This document shows positions 11,673 to 23,543 of a stretch of DNA of 64,000 bases, in pieces; the stretch's first letter is position 1; the number at the start of each line of letters is the position of its first letter. The notes under the pieces were generated by a model. It had not been told where the DNA came from. It searched no databases and was given only the letters and a program-made list of their open reading frames with translations. A program made the position numbers and the translations under genes. Source of the DNA: Hydractinia symbiolongicarpus (taxonomy: Eukaryota; Cnidaria; Hydrozoa; Anthoathecata; Hydractiniidae); NCBI RefSeq assembly GCF_029227915.1, contig NC_079880.1, positions 11,931,501-11,995,500 on the forward strand, written 5' to 3'.

Positions 11673-11789
11673 CTAGTCGGTGACCGTGGAAAAATCCACG
11701 GGTTCGTTCGTCCATTTTATACTGCATTGCGTGCATCTTGCTACTCGCGGTACCATTTTGCGTGACAGACTTAGGCGGGCATATAAAAT
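11673..11789 (-). mobile_element. Mini-Helitron-like element, copy 3
   Basis: On the - strand it ends with hairpin CCGTGGATTTTTCCACGG, then 10 nt ending CTAG, followed by T. It is the reverse complement of copy 4 over about 110 bp with clear similarity (TGCATTGCGTGC and CCATTTTGCGTGAC are shared). Its 5' end near 11789 is decayed. Confidence 0.7.
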
Positions 11790-12239
11790 CAGGTGTAGAT
11801 TAATTTTATTAAATTACTAATGAAATAAAAAACAATCAGGAGTATGAGCGGTCAATTTTTTCATGATAACAATGAAATCTGTCTAAAAGGGATGTAGGAC
11901 ATGAACACATGGGACGGATTGATTATTTTCAGATCCGGTATTTTCAGAAGATAAGCAGACGTCTGTACAAAACGTATTTTTTTTAAGCCAATGGCATCCG
12001 TTTTGGACGGATTCCATTGTATAACTATCCAGGTATTACTGCACGCAGTTTAGATGGCGACATTTGGGAAAATTTGCGCACACTTACGCGCGAAAATTTG
12101 ATGTGCGCGAAACGTTTTTTTTAGAATGTGCGCAAAAAAGCAAATGAGATAGCACCCATTTAAATGTATAAGAGTCCTAATCAATTATTCTCCCCAGCTT
12201 GTATTAAAAAAGTTGCACCACTAAACGTAATAGTCAACG

Positions 12240-12815
12240 GATCCAGTCTAAACCAAACAACATCTTAAAGTATTTGGGAGTCAATCTTGATTCAACAGTA
12301 AACTTAAACGAAGATTTTAACTCGAAATACAAAAAACTTAGTTCCTGATTACGACTGCTGTCAAAAGTACGTCCGAACTTGACTGTAGAAGCAGCCAAAA
12401 TGATTTACACAAGTATTATTGTTCCAGTGTTTACCTATTGTGGCACTGTGGACCTTAATCTGTCGAGAACGTCAAATAGAAAAACTTAATCAAATCACTG
12501 GGAACAAAAGTCAACAAGAAATCATCACTCCTATCATGACATCAATCAAACGTCACGCGTGTAAAATTGTCAGACGATCAATTACAACGAAACTTCTATC
12601 GCCTATGGACAATTACTTTGAACTGATGTCACACTCCAAAACAACGAGAAATAATAAACACTCAACAAAGTTAAAGGTGAAATCTAAGAAAGCACAAAGT
12701 GGTTTTTTCTATCAAGGTGCACATATTTACAATAGGTTGTCAAGAGACATCCGTCACGAAAATAACGAGAATATGTTTTTAAAGAAATTAGCTTTTAACT
12801 CTAACTTTTTTTAAC
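12240..12815 (+). pseudogene. Dead LINE: C-terminal reverse-transcriptase fragment
   Basis: Translation in shifting frames gives KYLGVNLDSTVN, then AAKMIYTSIIVPVFTYC, then a tail of the type TRNNKHSTK...QSGFFYQGAHIYNRLSRDIR. This order is typical of the region after the catalytic YxDD in CR1/Jockey-like non-LTR retrotransposons. There are internal stops (near 12345 and 12488) and at least one frameshift; no endonuclease or catalytic core is present, as expected of a 5'-truncated copy. It lies between two outward-facing Helitron-like ends. Confidence 0.75.
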
Positions 12816-12989
12816 TTTTTATATCTAACTTCTAACTAGTTTCCAGTATGGTTTGGAAAATATATGGTATTATACTAATTTCTTTCATGTATTTTTGCTT
12901 TTAAAATTATTATTTTATTCCTTCTTTAACAGGACTCGTTTGGAAAGCAGTTATTTTACACTTGTAAATATATATGTAAACATTATGTA

Positions 12990-13129
12990 TCTATATTATA
13001 ATGCCCGTATACGTCTGTCTGTCTGTCCGTCACGCAAAATGGTAGCTTAGCTGGGCAATAGCGAGAAGCACGCAATGCAGTATAAAAAGGACGGGCGAAC
13101 CCGTGGATTTTTCACGGGCTAACGACTAG
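12990..13129 (+). mobile_element. Intact-looking 140-bp mini-Helitron, copy 4
   Basis: Starts TCTATATTATAATGCCCG right after an A and ends with hairpin CCCGTGGATTTTTCACGGG, 7 nt, then CTAG followed by T. These are the expected Helitron features: 5' TC, 3' hairpin plus CTRR, and insertion between A and T without target duplication. It has no coding capacity, so it must have been moved in trans by an autonomous element not present here. Confidence 0.75.
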
Positions 13130-13134
13130 TTTAA

Positions 13135-14467
13135 ACTGAAACCACCTATACTGTAAAAATATTTTATAAATAAATAAATAAATAATCCAAATCCAAACTG
13201 ATGAGAACTTTTCGGAAGGATTTTAAAATAAAAAAAATATATATGTTTAAAATTAAAAAATGTCTTCAAAACCATCACAAACAAGTTGGAGAAAATCAAT
13301 AGCAGTCCGATAAAACTTGAATGAAAACACTTCACTAACGATATGTGAAAAATTTGAATTTCAGTTGAAAAACAAAATCTGTATGAATGGTTAACCGTTA
13401 AAGCAAGTTTGTAAAACAATTTAATCACACGAAATATGAGCCACCAAGTCAAAACTTTGTCACTTTTATTGATTTATTTTAACAAGGTATCAGTTAAGAT
13501 CCCTAAACCCCAATGCTCCAAACGCCCAGCAACTGCGCATGCGTCTAGTGCTAATATTCTTTTGCATGTAACGCTTGTGGTTTATAAGTATGGATTTTGA
13601 GATGAGTCAGCTTTCCCACGATACGCCATGCATGGACATCTTTTAACAACCAATCAAAATCCTGAAAACGCTACCATCTTAGGTATCATGGAGATTACAA
13701 CAACAAATGCGAGAAATCTTGCGCCATATTTCTTGAGTTAAAAATTTTTAACGTAGCTACACTTAATATATACATATAATCAATATGCATTACATTTAGA
13801 AGTATACATCTACAATATATTTATATATATATGCTCTACATTAAATGCTAAATAAATTTCTGAAAGCTCTCTAAATATTCCCAAACAAAAACTATGAAAA
13901 CAACATAACATTTATCACTAGAAGGGCCTCCGATTTCCATCACCTCGCCTTTTGACATTAAAACATATTTCGAGGTTCGATTTATATATTTAAAATACGT
14001 GCACAAAATAATTACTTTCAGTGTACACAAAAATATGATTTATCAAATTAGCACACTATAAAGAAATTCATAGACAAAGCGCGGCCAAATATTTTACGTT
14101 CATCGTATTCTGACAAAATTTGCTAATATTTCCACGGCTAAACTTTCCTCTCATCAGGTACTGTAATTCCAAAAAAATTAAAAACAAAATATAAAAAGTA
14201 TAAAGCAATATAAAAATAAATATATTTACAAAGCAACGAAAAACATTAGTGGAAGATAACGAATTTAGACCAATACTTTAGTTAGTTTAATTCACAGGCG
14301 AGCTGACAAACTCGATTTGAGCTAACGACAAGAGAAGTGCAAATACTTCATTAGATCAGCAGATAAACACGATGTGATCTATGGCTATCAATCTACTAGG
14401 CCGCAAAGGCGAGATTAAACACCAGAATAATCTTCTTTGTTCCGCCAAATACCACATGTAGTACTAA
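13135..14467. other. Intergenic stretch without a recognised gene
   Basis: AT-rich, with short ATAAATAAATAA and ATATAT runs. No exon with splice sites or family signature was seen. Confidence 0.55.
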
Positions 14468-14468
14468 T

Positions 14469-14474
14469 TTTAAT
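14469..14474 (-). terminator. Poly(A) signal of STOML1
   Basis: ATTAAA on the - strand about 34 nt past the stop at 14508, the commonest AATAAA variant. Confidence 0.45.
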
Positions 14475-14507
14475 TTCCTGATTTTTCAGCTCATCAATTC
14501 GTCGTGC

Positions 14508-17500
14508 TTAGGTTCCTTTTAATTTACTGACCAATTTTTCCAACTTCATTGCGGTCTGCAAACTACCATCAATAGTTAACGAACCATTCATATATGCATC
14601 AGTTGGCGATAGTACGCCATAAAATATCTTTTGGAAATGCTTATCGCTCAAAGTGAATTTAACATCAGTTCGCAATGCAGATGGTCCTGTAATGACGCAT
14701 CCAGGTGCATTTTTTAAATCAATAGTCCATTGCTTTTGTTTTGTCTCATCAGCAATATGGAACTCGTATATCGCTTGCACTTGCAAACACAGCTCAGCAT
14801 CTATGATCCCCTTTAACATGCAGAATAACTCCTCAGGCTTTAAAAGGGGAATTTGATTTTGTGTTGATTGCCCACTTGGTGCAGATATTTGACTCATAAG
14901 ATTTGTTGGTACGACACCTGGTGTCATTCCAGGTATCATGCCGGGCATCATGAAAGAAGAGGAGGAAGAAGAAGGGGATGTAAAACCTAAAAAGAAACCA
15001 TGAGCATAACTTTATTTTGTTTTAAAAAAACAAGACCTGAAAATCGAAAACAATTCGTCAAGAAAACGAGCCCAATTTACTGAAAATCGAGAACTATTTT
15101 CCAAAAAAACGCAAACAATTTGTCAAAAAAAGCGAGAACAATTGGCCGAAAAAACAAGACTAATTTATCAAACAATCTCTGCACGTTTCTGATAGCGTTG
15201 CGTTTCTTTAATTTACAAAAAAATATAAAAATATTCTGAACAACTCGTAGATTTTCTATATTTCTCTTCAAATTGTGCTTCTATGAATCGTAGGTACTTG
15301 TCGCACGATCTGTTATTTGGTCCTCTGTCAAAAAATTGTTCCCACTTTATAGCCAAAAATATAGCTCGTTAACAATTTAAATTGGTTTTGCGCAAAATTA
15401 ACGTCTCGTAAATTACAAGTGGGAAGATGTAAATGATTATATCTGATATCTTACAATATCTCAGGCAATCACAACATATAGTTGAACAACAACAACAACA
15501 AAACAATAGCTTACTTTTTAATAAATTCATTATTGCAGCTCCGCCACCATCTTGATTATTTTCTTCATTAGGATCAACACCACCAGGCCCTTTGATTAGT
15601 ACAGAATGCGTTCTAGCAAAGTAAGAAATTCGAAAATAAATACAGTGAATAGCTACTCGGGAAATATAAACAAACACGGTAGAAAAGCAACTACTCACAG
15701 TTCAAATCTAGCAATCTCGATACCCCAATCAGAAACTGCTTTGTGCATTTGGTTCTAAAATCACAATTAAAACAATTAAAAGGCGTAGAATTATACATAA
15801 AAAAAATTACATAGAAAACCTTAATTCGTGTTTTTTCAGCGGAGTTATTGTCTGGAATTCAAAATCTTTTTCTTAAAGTTTGAAACATTCCAAAATTTAA
15901 CTTATTTGATGAAAAATTAAAAAAACGCAAGTTGTAAAATTATGCTTAAAAACTTGTTTTTTGACCTTATGGTAACCTTGCTACGATTCAAAATCTTTGG
16001 CTTACGTAAGTTTTAAACATTTTTAAAATATTTATCCTTTCCTCAACATGCATACAAAATCTTCTAAAAACTGAAAGCAGAAATCCCAACAGTTTTATGC
16101 ATATAACGCCACAACTCATTAGGTAAAATACCCAAGCAACATTTGAACTAATTTCAACCTTTGGTGCTACACTGTGTCAAGCCGGCTAATAGGCACATTC
16201 GATTACTTAAAGGGAAGAAAGTGTTTGTCAAAGACCAAAATGGAAAATTTATTTCCGCAAAAGTAACGTCAATCGTGAACCGTAAAAGCCTTTTACCGCA
16301 AAGTGTGGCAAGTAGAAAAGGTCTCTAAGAATTTTCTGCTATAAAACAAAATGTGTGAGAACTAGTCGGAAATAGATTTTGCGGTGTTTTCGCACATTCT
16401 TTCCTTCCTAAAAGTATTCTGTTACGCACGAAATACTCCATCTAGTGTAGACAAGCCTTTAACCTAATTTTTCCACAAGCATACTATTTCCATAAATGCA
16501 GGAGAACCTGCGCTTTTTACATTATAACCTTTACAGCACAAGTACTTTATGTAGACAAAAGTTTATTTTGGCGCATCTGCGCTTACATCTTGTTTTTTTC
16601 ACTACCACGTAGTAAATTAGTGATGCATGAAGTAATACCTGTTACATTACCTGTAATTTGGTTTGCAAGTAAGCCTTTTCGTTCTGTATAGTGGATAATT
16701 TCTCGTAACAGAGTTGTGCGTTTAACGCTGAATGTCCACTGACACGTAGTGAGTGATCCAGATCTTTTATCATCGTGTTAGCAATGATAGGATCAGCGAT
16801 GCGATATTGGACGTCACCACCTACTTTGATCACTCCACGATCAGATGTGATGATCTGAAATCAAGAAAACTTGGTTAAAGTCCCTTAAATGGAAAATCAT
16901 TACTCATCACATTTAAAAAGAAATAAAGAAAAAGATTTGACGCAAACATTGGGGTTTACAATATTTCTAGACATATGCATTATAATCTCTTGATAAGATT
17001 TGGATAACGCTGTACAATACAACTCTTGTATTTTCCTGAAATTCTTGACATTTTCCTCATTTTCCCAGATTTTCTGGCCTAAATTTTATACTTATTGGGG
17101 CCTTAGATTACCCTACGAAATTTAAATAACCTTTCCAAGCACGGTGCCAGAACAGGCTGAGAAAAGTTAATGTTAAGTTTCTAAGAACAGAACTGAAAAG
17201 AAATAAAAAAAAGGTTTTTTATTAGCGCTCTAAAATTTTACTGCTACAGCCCATAGAAAGGAGTGAAGGAATTTCTTATTGTTACCCATGACAGCAAAAA
17301 CATAAAATATGTCATACTTCTTGAGGAGCAACTTTAAAAGCTCGCATTCTCATATCAACTTTTTTCCATCTATCAATACATGGAATAACGTATATTAACC
17401 CTATAAAAGAAAAAAATAAACAACATGGAAAGAAGGTTATTCACACAACAGTAAAAGTTTTACAGGCTTGTAGTCGTAGTAGTTAAAAATTGCCATGGTA

Positions 17501-18669
17501 GATAAAACGCTTATTACCTATTGAGAACACTGGCTATATTTTTCAAAATTGCAAAATAAAATTATATAAGAGTATTTGTTTTCTGAAAGTCAGTATAATG
17601 AATTGTGAGTAAGTAAGTAAGTTACAGGAAGTTTTAACGCCCTTGGGGATTCCATCGTAACGGTTGGCTCCGACTGTAACTATGTTGGATTGGAAGCCGT
17701 AATATGATCTGTCAAGTTTTTTGAATTGCTGAGTCCCAAATTAGGCATATAAATCGAATCGTTTAAATCTTTGCTACTTGAGTACTAAAACGGTGCGTTG
17801 GTTTTGTTAAGGTCTATTGCTTCTCCTGTTTTTTTTATGTACTTTTTTACTTTCTACCGTGATAATATTTAAACAATTCATTCTTATTAGTCAGAAGTAA
17901 CATATTTTTACAGCCATATTTAGTCGTAACTTCATATAATTAACCTAATCCTGAAAACCAATAATAATTTTTCAAAGAAATTAAAAGACTACCAGACAGC
18001 TAACTTGCTCTTTCACAGGAGGTAAGATTTACAGACTTGTTGCATATATTAACTTACCTGGACCTTTTAGTGGTAGTACTCTGCCAAGTCGAAATATAAT
18101 CACCCTTTCAAATTGTGTTATAATCTACAGATAGAAAAAACAATTGATTGTTGACATTTATGTAATTTACTTCGGAACGAATGATGTTGTATTAATCTTA
18201 TCATACATTTTATGTAAGATTTATACCTTGAAACTGCAGCACCATGTCACAGGCAAACTGATGACCCAGATCAGAAAAATAAACATCCATATTATCCAAT
18301 CGCAAACACCAAATTGAGGTTGGCCAAGAGCATCTTAAACATAACATTTGCACTATTAAATCACACAGATTTGTTTAAGTTAATATTGGATATTAGGAAT
18401 TTAATTTTGTAGTTAAAACATTTAGGGGCCTTTTGATTATACAAGTCTGATACAGCGAGAGGAAACCTAGCAGAAAAAGAACAAATGTTGCGTTTCCCAT
18501 TCACATCTGTTTTCCCTCTGTCAGTAACCACTCTGTAACCATTCCATTTTCATGAAAAATGACATTACAGCATAACAAAATATTCCTTACCTTTTCTCTC
18601 AAACTCGTCAAAGTACACTGAACTTGAATCTGATGATTTCAATGTTGAATACTTTGGCATTTTAGTCAT
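14508..18669 (-). CDS. STOML1: Stomatin-like protein 1 (SPFH + SCP2 domains)
   Basis: Eight exons: 18669-18591, 18333-18227, 18124-18058, 17400-17318, 16854-16651, 15754-15699, 15612-15515 and 14986-14508. They sum to 1173 nt and encode 390 aa (the human protein is about 398). Order: short polar N-terminus; hydrophobic membrane hairpin at about 38-60; SPFH/PHB domain at about 63-200 (FERVIIFRLGR, DMRMRAFKVAPQE, DWGIEIARFEL); Ser-rich linker; SCP2 sterol-carrier domain at about 282-388 (GSLTIDGSLQTAMKLEKL). The SPFH-SCP2 fusion is specific to STOML1, a late-endosomal membrane scaffold linked to cholesterol handling. All introns are GT-AG and phases agree throughout. Start chosen at the first ATG; a second lies 3 codons later. 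Confidence 0.93.
17607..17682 (-). repeat. SINE family 3, 3' fragment
   Basis: The - strand reads GTTAC...GGAGCCAACCGTTACGATG...ATCCCCAAGGGCGTTAAA and ends in TTAC repeats. It matches the 3' half of the element at 54160-54418. It sits in intron 3 of STOML1. Confidence 0.7.
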
Positions 18670-20830
18670 CCTTTTAAATCAGAATACATTATCACTGTAT
18701 TAGACAGGAAATTAAATTCTACTTTTAATAATCAATGGTGATATTTTGTGTACATTATCTTTTTTTCTCTTCTCTCTACGTATAACTCATTCTAATCATT
18801 TTATTTCATGTTATAGCAAAAACTAAATGTTTTCCTACAAACAATATTTACAGTTAAACCTGTGCTAACAGCCACCTCTCTAAACGACTACCTGCTTATA
18901 ACGACCACTTCAAATTGCACACCTTTGATTTTAGTAGTAGTTGCACCTCCCTAATACACAACAGCTACAAAATTTGCCCCCCATAGTTGCATCACAACCT
19001 ATATATACCAGCCACTAAAAAAGATTGTCTGCTGAAGTAATTCGTTTTTGTTTCTGTAGTAATTTTATTGTTGGGAACTCCATATGTTCTGCACAATGTT
19101 TAACTAAGCCAACTCACTTGCTACTTATATGCTACATAATTACAATATTTGGGTCTGATAAACTGTTCTTGCCCCATAAAAGTTTTATCAAAACTTATTT
19201 ATCTTGCACAGTGCATTATATTATAATTGTAACAGAATATTTACATGTTTAGCTAATATGACACCACAAGTTGACTAAAATAATAAATATATGTTTCTCA
19301 GAAATAATTTCTATATGATATATTTATGAAAGAAACCACTTATGAGTTAAGAAACCAAATTTCATTATTCAGGCATGGAAATTTAGGGAAAACAATAATA
19401 GTTTCGTTTCTGTTTATTCTTTAAATTATAGTAATTTTAGTCACAATCTTATTCCTACCCTTGCCCTATTTATAAGGCAAGAATTTTCAATGATTGTGTC
19501 AGGTTTCTGTATGTATAAAGGTCTTCCATTATTCCATTGATCTATGCACAATGTGATGTTGTCATTTGTAATCTGGTGTTTTATTATTTTTCATGATTTA
19601 GACATAATGATGTAATCACATTTTTTAAGAATATATTTTTCTGCATTTATTCAATTACTAAGATCACAAACAGATATATTTTACATTTTGTCCTCTATGT
19701 GAAAAACGCACTGGGCTCAAGGTTGTCAGCAACATCAAAACCGAAATATGTATCCAAAAATAGAATTACATTTTGAAATATTTTAGTTTTTGAATGGGCT
19801 TGTTTAATTCAGATGTAAAATTTTTCAGTTAAACTGTTATTGTAAGCAAAAGAAAACATGGCATAAAAAAGATCAACTGCCAATGTGCGTAATAAAATTT
19901 TATACATCATAATGAAAATTAAATTCATGCGTAATGTTTTTGTTTGAATGTTTACCATTACAAAATGGCTTGCTTAAATTTGTTTCTTCTCTATTTAAAA
20001 TTTCCGTCAATGTTGGTTCCAGGGATTCATCTTAGTGTTATTAATGATTTGAGATATTCCCCATGGCTATAAGTATGATTTCAATTCCAATGTGGCTTAT
20101 ATATAAATATAGCAATCGTTGCAGTGACTTGGATTATTTATAATGCAGATGAAGCCACGTTGCATTATAGAGTAGTTCTTGCCACCTCATTAAGGAGGCA
20201 ATTATGAAATGTGTTTAGAGATAATAGTTACCATTGTCTAATTTGCAAAAACTAAAAAACGTTTTGATCTTTTTGTCAGTTTAAAATCACGAATTTTCAG
20301 GCCTGATATTTCAATTTCAAAAACCATGTGAAAACAGAAAATATTTTTCAAAGATTCCCTCAGTCTACATAGGAAATATATATAAATAATAAATATGTAA
20401 TTCTTGTATTAGCTATAGCTAGCTATATTGCACTATGTATTGCAGAAAGACACTTTTACAAGAAGTCACATCAGTTTTTTGGCCCTAGAGTATCAGTAGA
20501 AATTTTTCATTATTTAACGAAAATCATTAAAATATTTCACGAAAAATTGCAAAATAACAACCACGCTTATTTTTTGTGTTTTTGCGCATATGACACAAAT
20601 AATATGTGCAACTCAGAATAATTGTCTTCTCTTGTCATATTAATGTCATCTTTAAACACTCTGTGGATGAAGTAGCATATCCAGGGAAACCTATTATTTG
20701 ATACAATCTGCCATTATGTTTTTTTTTTGTTTTGTTTTTATCAAACAAAATCAATTTACATGGCATATTGCTTGCCATTAAAAAAAGTAGAGCAATTGCC
20801 AGCAAGCAAAAGATTGTGAGTTTTATTCCT
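18670..20830. other. Intergenic stretch upstream of STOML1
   Basis: AT-rich, no ORF with a recognisable signature and no clear TATA box for STOML1. The first few hundred bases should hold the STOML1 promoter, but nothing specific could be identified. Confidence 0.5.
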
Positions 20831-21065
20831 ACTCAATCTGTTGTTCCGTACGAAATTGACCCGTTGTACGAGGTTGGTCACTTTTCGCGCTTGTACGAAG
20901 ATGGCCATTTTTGTACGAAAATGGGCATTACAATTGCTGTACAAAAATTAGGCAACGAATAATTTGGTTTAGAAATGAATATCTAAACATTGTTAATTAC
21001 ATTCAGTAAACATGATAATATCTTAAATATTCTCTGAACGTTAATTTTTGACAATTATCTGATGA

Positions 21066-21495
21066 TTGTACCAACATCGTACAACTTAAATAACTGTGTA
21101 CGAGGTTGGGCCTACTTCACTTCTTCTACTTAACTTGAATTTTTTTTATCCATTTCAACTTCATACAACTTAAATAACTGTGTACGAGATTGGGCCAACG
21201 TCACTTCTACTTAAGTTGAATTTTTTTTTTAACCATACCAACTTCGTACAACTTAAATAACTGTGTACGAGGTTAGGCCTACTTCACTTCTTCTACTTAA
21301 ACTTGAATTTTTTTATCCATACCAACTTCGTACAACTTAAAAAACTGTGTACGAGGTTGGGCCAACTTCACTTCTTCTACTTAAACTTGAATTTTTTGAT
21401 CCATATTAACTTCGTACAACTTAAATAACTGTGTACGAGGTTGGGCCTACTTCACTTCTTCTACTTAACTTGAATTTTTTTAACCATACCATTTA
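21066..21495 (+). repeat. Five-copy 84-bp tandem array
   Basis: The phrase GTGTACGAGGTTGGGCC recurs at 21096, 21180, 21263, 21347 and 21431, i.e. every 83-84 bp, each followed by TTCACTTCTTCTACTTAA and a T-run. Copies are over 90% alike by eye. Each unit carries both TCGTACAACTTAAATAACTG and TGTACGAGG, facing halves of the motif found at the element ends. Confidence 0.93.
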
Positions 21496-21767
21496 AAGTT
21501 CTAACAAGAAGTCCTGGGAGCTCTAGGAATTTCCGATCACTACCAAAATATTTGATGACAACCGGCTAATTCATTGTGTTATCGTGCCAAACATTCGAAG
21601 AGGTTTGGTGCATGAAGCTCTGAAGATAAAGCACACAAGTGACATTATATCTTCCAACAAACGCAAACAAAACGAAACGTGTCATAATAAACTCACATTT
21701 TAAAAGAAATTGCTAACAAAAATTACAGCCTATCATTCATGGTTGAAAGTCTTGCGATTGAGACATT

Positions 21768-22000
21768 TTTGGTCTTAAACGGCATTTAGTTGACAAAAAA
21801 TTGAAATTTTGATGTCACCATCATGTTCGGTGTACTTTTTTTATTAACTGTGCCAATTTTTGTCGTAAGTAAAGTAGTTTTAATTTTTGGACCAAGCATA
21901 GCCATTTAGGTGACAAAAATCAAAATTATAATGTCACCATTATATTCAGCATACTTTTTTTGTTAACTGTGCCAAATTTTGCTGAACAAAAATACCAATT
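21768..22000 (+). repeat. Imperfect 119-bp tandem duplication
   Basis: Two consecutive stretches share ATTTAGNTGACAAAAA, ATGTCACCAT and TTAACTGTGCCAA in the same order, about 119 bp apart. A third partial start occurs at 22015. Confidence 0.7.
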
Positions 22001-23519
22001 TTGGCCTGAAACGTCATTTAGATGACTTCCCAGTACTTAGGGAGTTTTGGTACGAAGGTTAAATCTGCAATTGACCATTGGGACAGGGTTAGTTAGTTAG
22101 TCAGTTAGCAGTGGGAAACCAATGCTATCCCCCTCTCAGAAGAACGTGAAATCCCAGGGTCGATTTTTTTCTCAAAAAATGCTTCAAAAGAAAAAAAACG
22201 CAGGTTTTAAAGAATTTCCTACGCCTTCAGGCGCGGAAATTCAACAATACCTTTGTGTGACCGAAAACTAAAGTCACAATTATTTTTTTTTTAAACATTT
22301 CTACTTTTAAGAAATTTTGTTTCAGGCTCGGCATGGTCATATGGTGTTCTCAATTTTTGGATAGCTTCGGTTTCATTTTTTGACGATATTCGCCGCTGTA
22401 CGAAGATGGTCAGTTTTGTACGAGGATGGTCACTCTCAGCGCTACGGCAAAAAAGCCCAACTTCGTACAATGAATGACATCGTACGGAACACTGTTACCC
22501 TCACAGCACTTGGGAAGCTAATGTGTAGATTTACTCCTATATAAATAATAAAAATTTGCTAGCTACATGGTTTCAGACAGTTGCACTGATGAGAAACTCA
22601 TATATATGTGACTTCACTTACACACCACACCTTGATGGGAATATAAACATTAGACTTTCGTAAATTGATTTTTTTATAAAATTTGCATGCTTTTAATTAT
22701 CAAAGCACAAACTCTACATTTGAAGAATCACAGTCATCAGATTGATTCTTTTTGTCCAATCTTTCTGCTATCAGTCAGTTTTTTGGTTGCTCCCTGTCTT
22801 GTGGGCTATTTTTGTGGGAAGAAGAGATGCATGATTATTACATCTTAGGCATAAAAAGCGCTGGGAAAAAAATTAATTGGTGCTAAATGAATTTACTTTT
22901 GCTGGTTGGAAAATACTGGGGAAATTTTTTTGCGAATGCGCAAATATGACATATTTTTAATGGTGGCCTGCTATAGCTGGCAAGTTACTTTTCACAAATT
23001 CACAAAATGAAAAAAATATTTAGCATCCATAAACCTTTGCGAATCAATACTCTTAAAAAATTAGCCAAGAAGCCTCTGCGAAAGTTTAGCTATAGTTAGA
23101 GTTTTTGCACTTGCGCTGCCTTATTACTAACTGGCTAACTAGGTCAATTTAAATATGCAGGATATAACTAAAGTGCATTACTGTTGTTTTCACATCATTG
23201 TTTAAGAGATCCCCAGAGGTCAGCTTAAAAACAAAAAAAACACAACAATAACAAAACCAAAAGGAAACCTTCCATGTTTATACTGTTTTCACCTACTGAC
23301 AATGTTTTAAAGATTGCATATTGCTGTTAATGAGAGTGCGTGCGGCCAAGGAATATTACAAGTAGTGGTGTAAAAACCTGCACGAAAAGTGTACGGTCCA
23401 ATGGTGGCCCTTAAATACAACCAAGGCATCAGCCTTGCTAATGTTCTCCAGGCCCTTTTACCGTAGAGGACTAGGACTGAGATGGTAAAAAAGAACGTCG
23501 GCCATCATGATGGTTATTT

Positions 23520-23526
23520 CTTTTCG
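23520..23526 (+). promoter_or_regulatory. 5'TOP-like start of RPL19 mRNA
   Basis: CTTTTCG 24 nt before the start codon. Ribosomal-protein mRNAs of animals begin with C followed by a pyrimidine run, which allows mTOR-dependent translation control. The start site itself is inferred. Confidence 0.45.
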
Positions 23527-23543
23527 AACTGGGATCTGCAGCC

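Larger units (their letters stand above)
20843..22495. mobile_element. Candidate non-autonomous element with GTACGA-rich ends
   Basis: The left end has GTTCCGTACGA followed by repeated TTGTACGAGGTTGG-like motifs (20848-20925). The right end has the same motifs inverted (22390-22490), closing in TCGTACGGAAC. Between them lie an 84-bp tandem array and a 119-bp duplication. There is no ORF of size, so an autonomous partner would be needed. The class is not recognised. Confidence 0.5.

Noticed and set aside
21066-21495. Regular 84-bp repeats resembling a CRISPR array
   Set aside because: The whole 84-bp unit is conserved, with no variable spacers, and the genome is eukaryotic.
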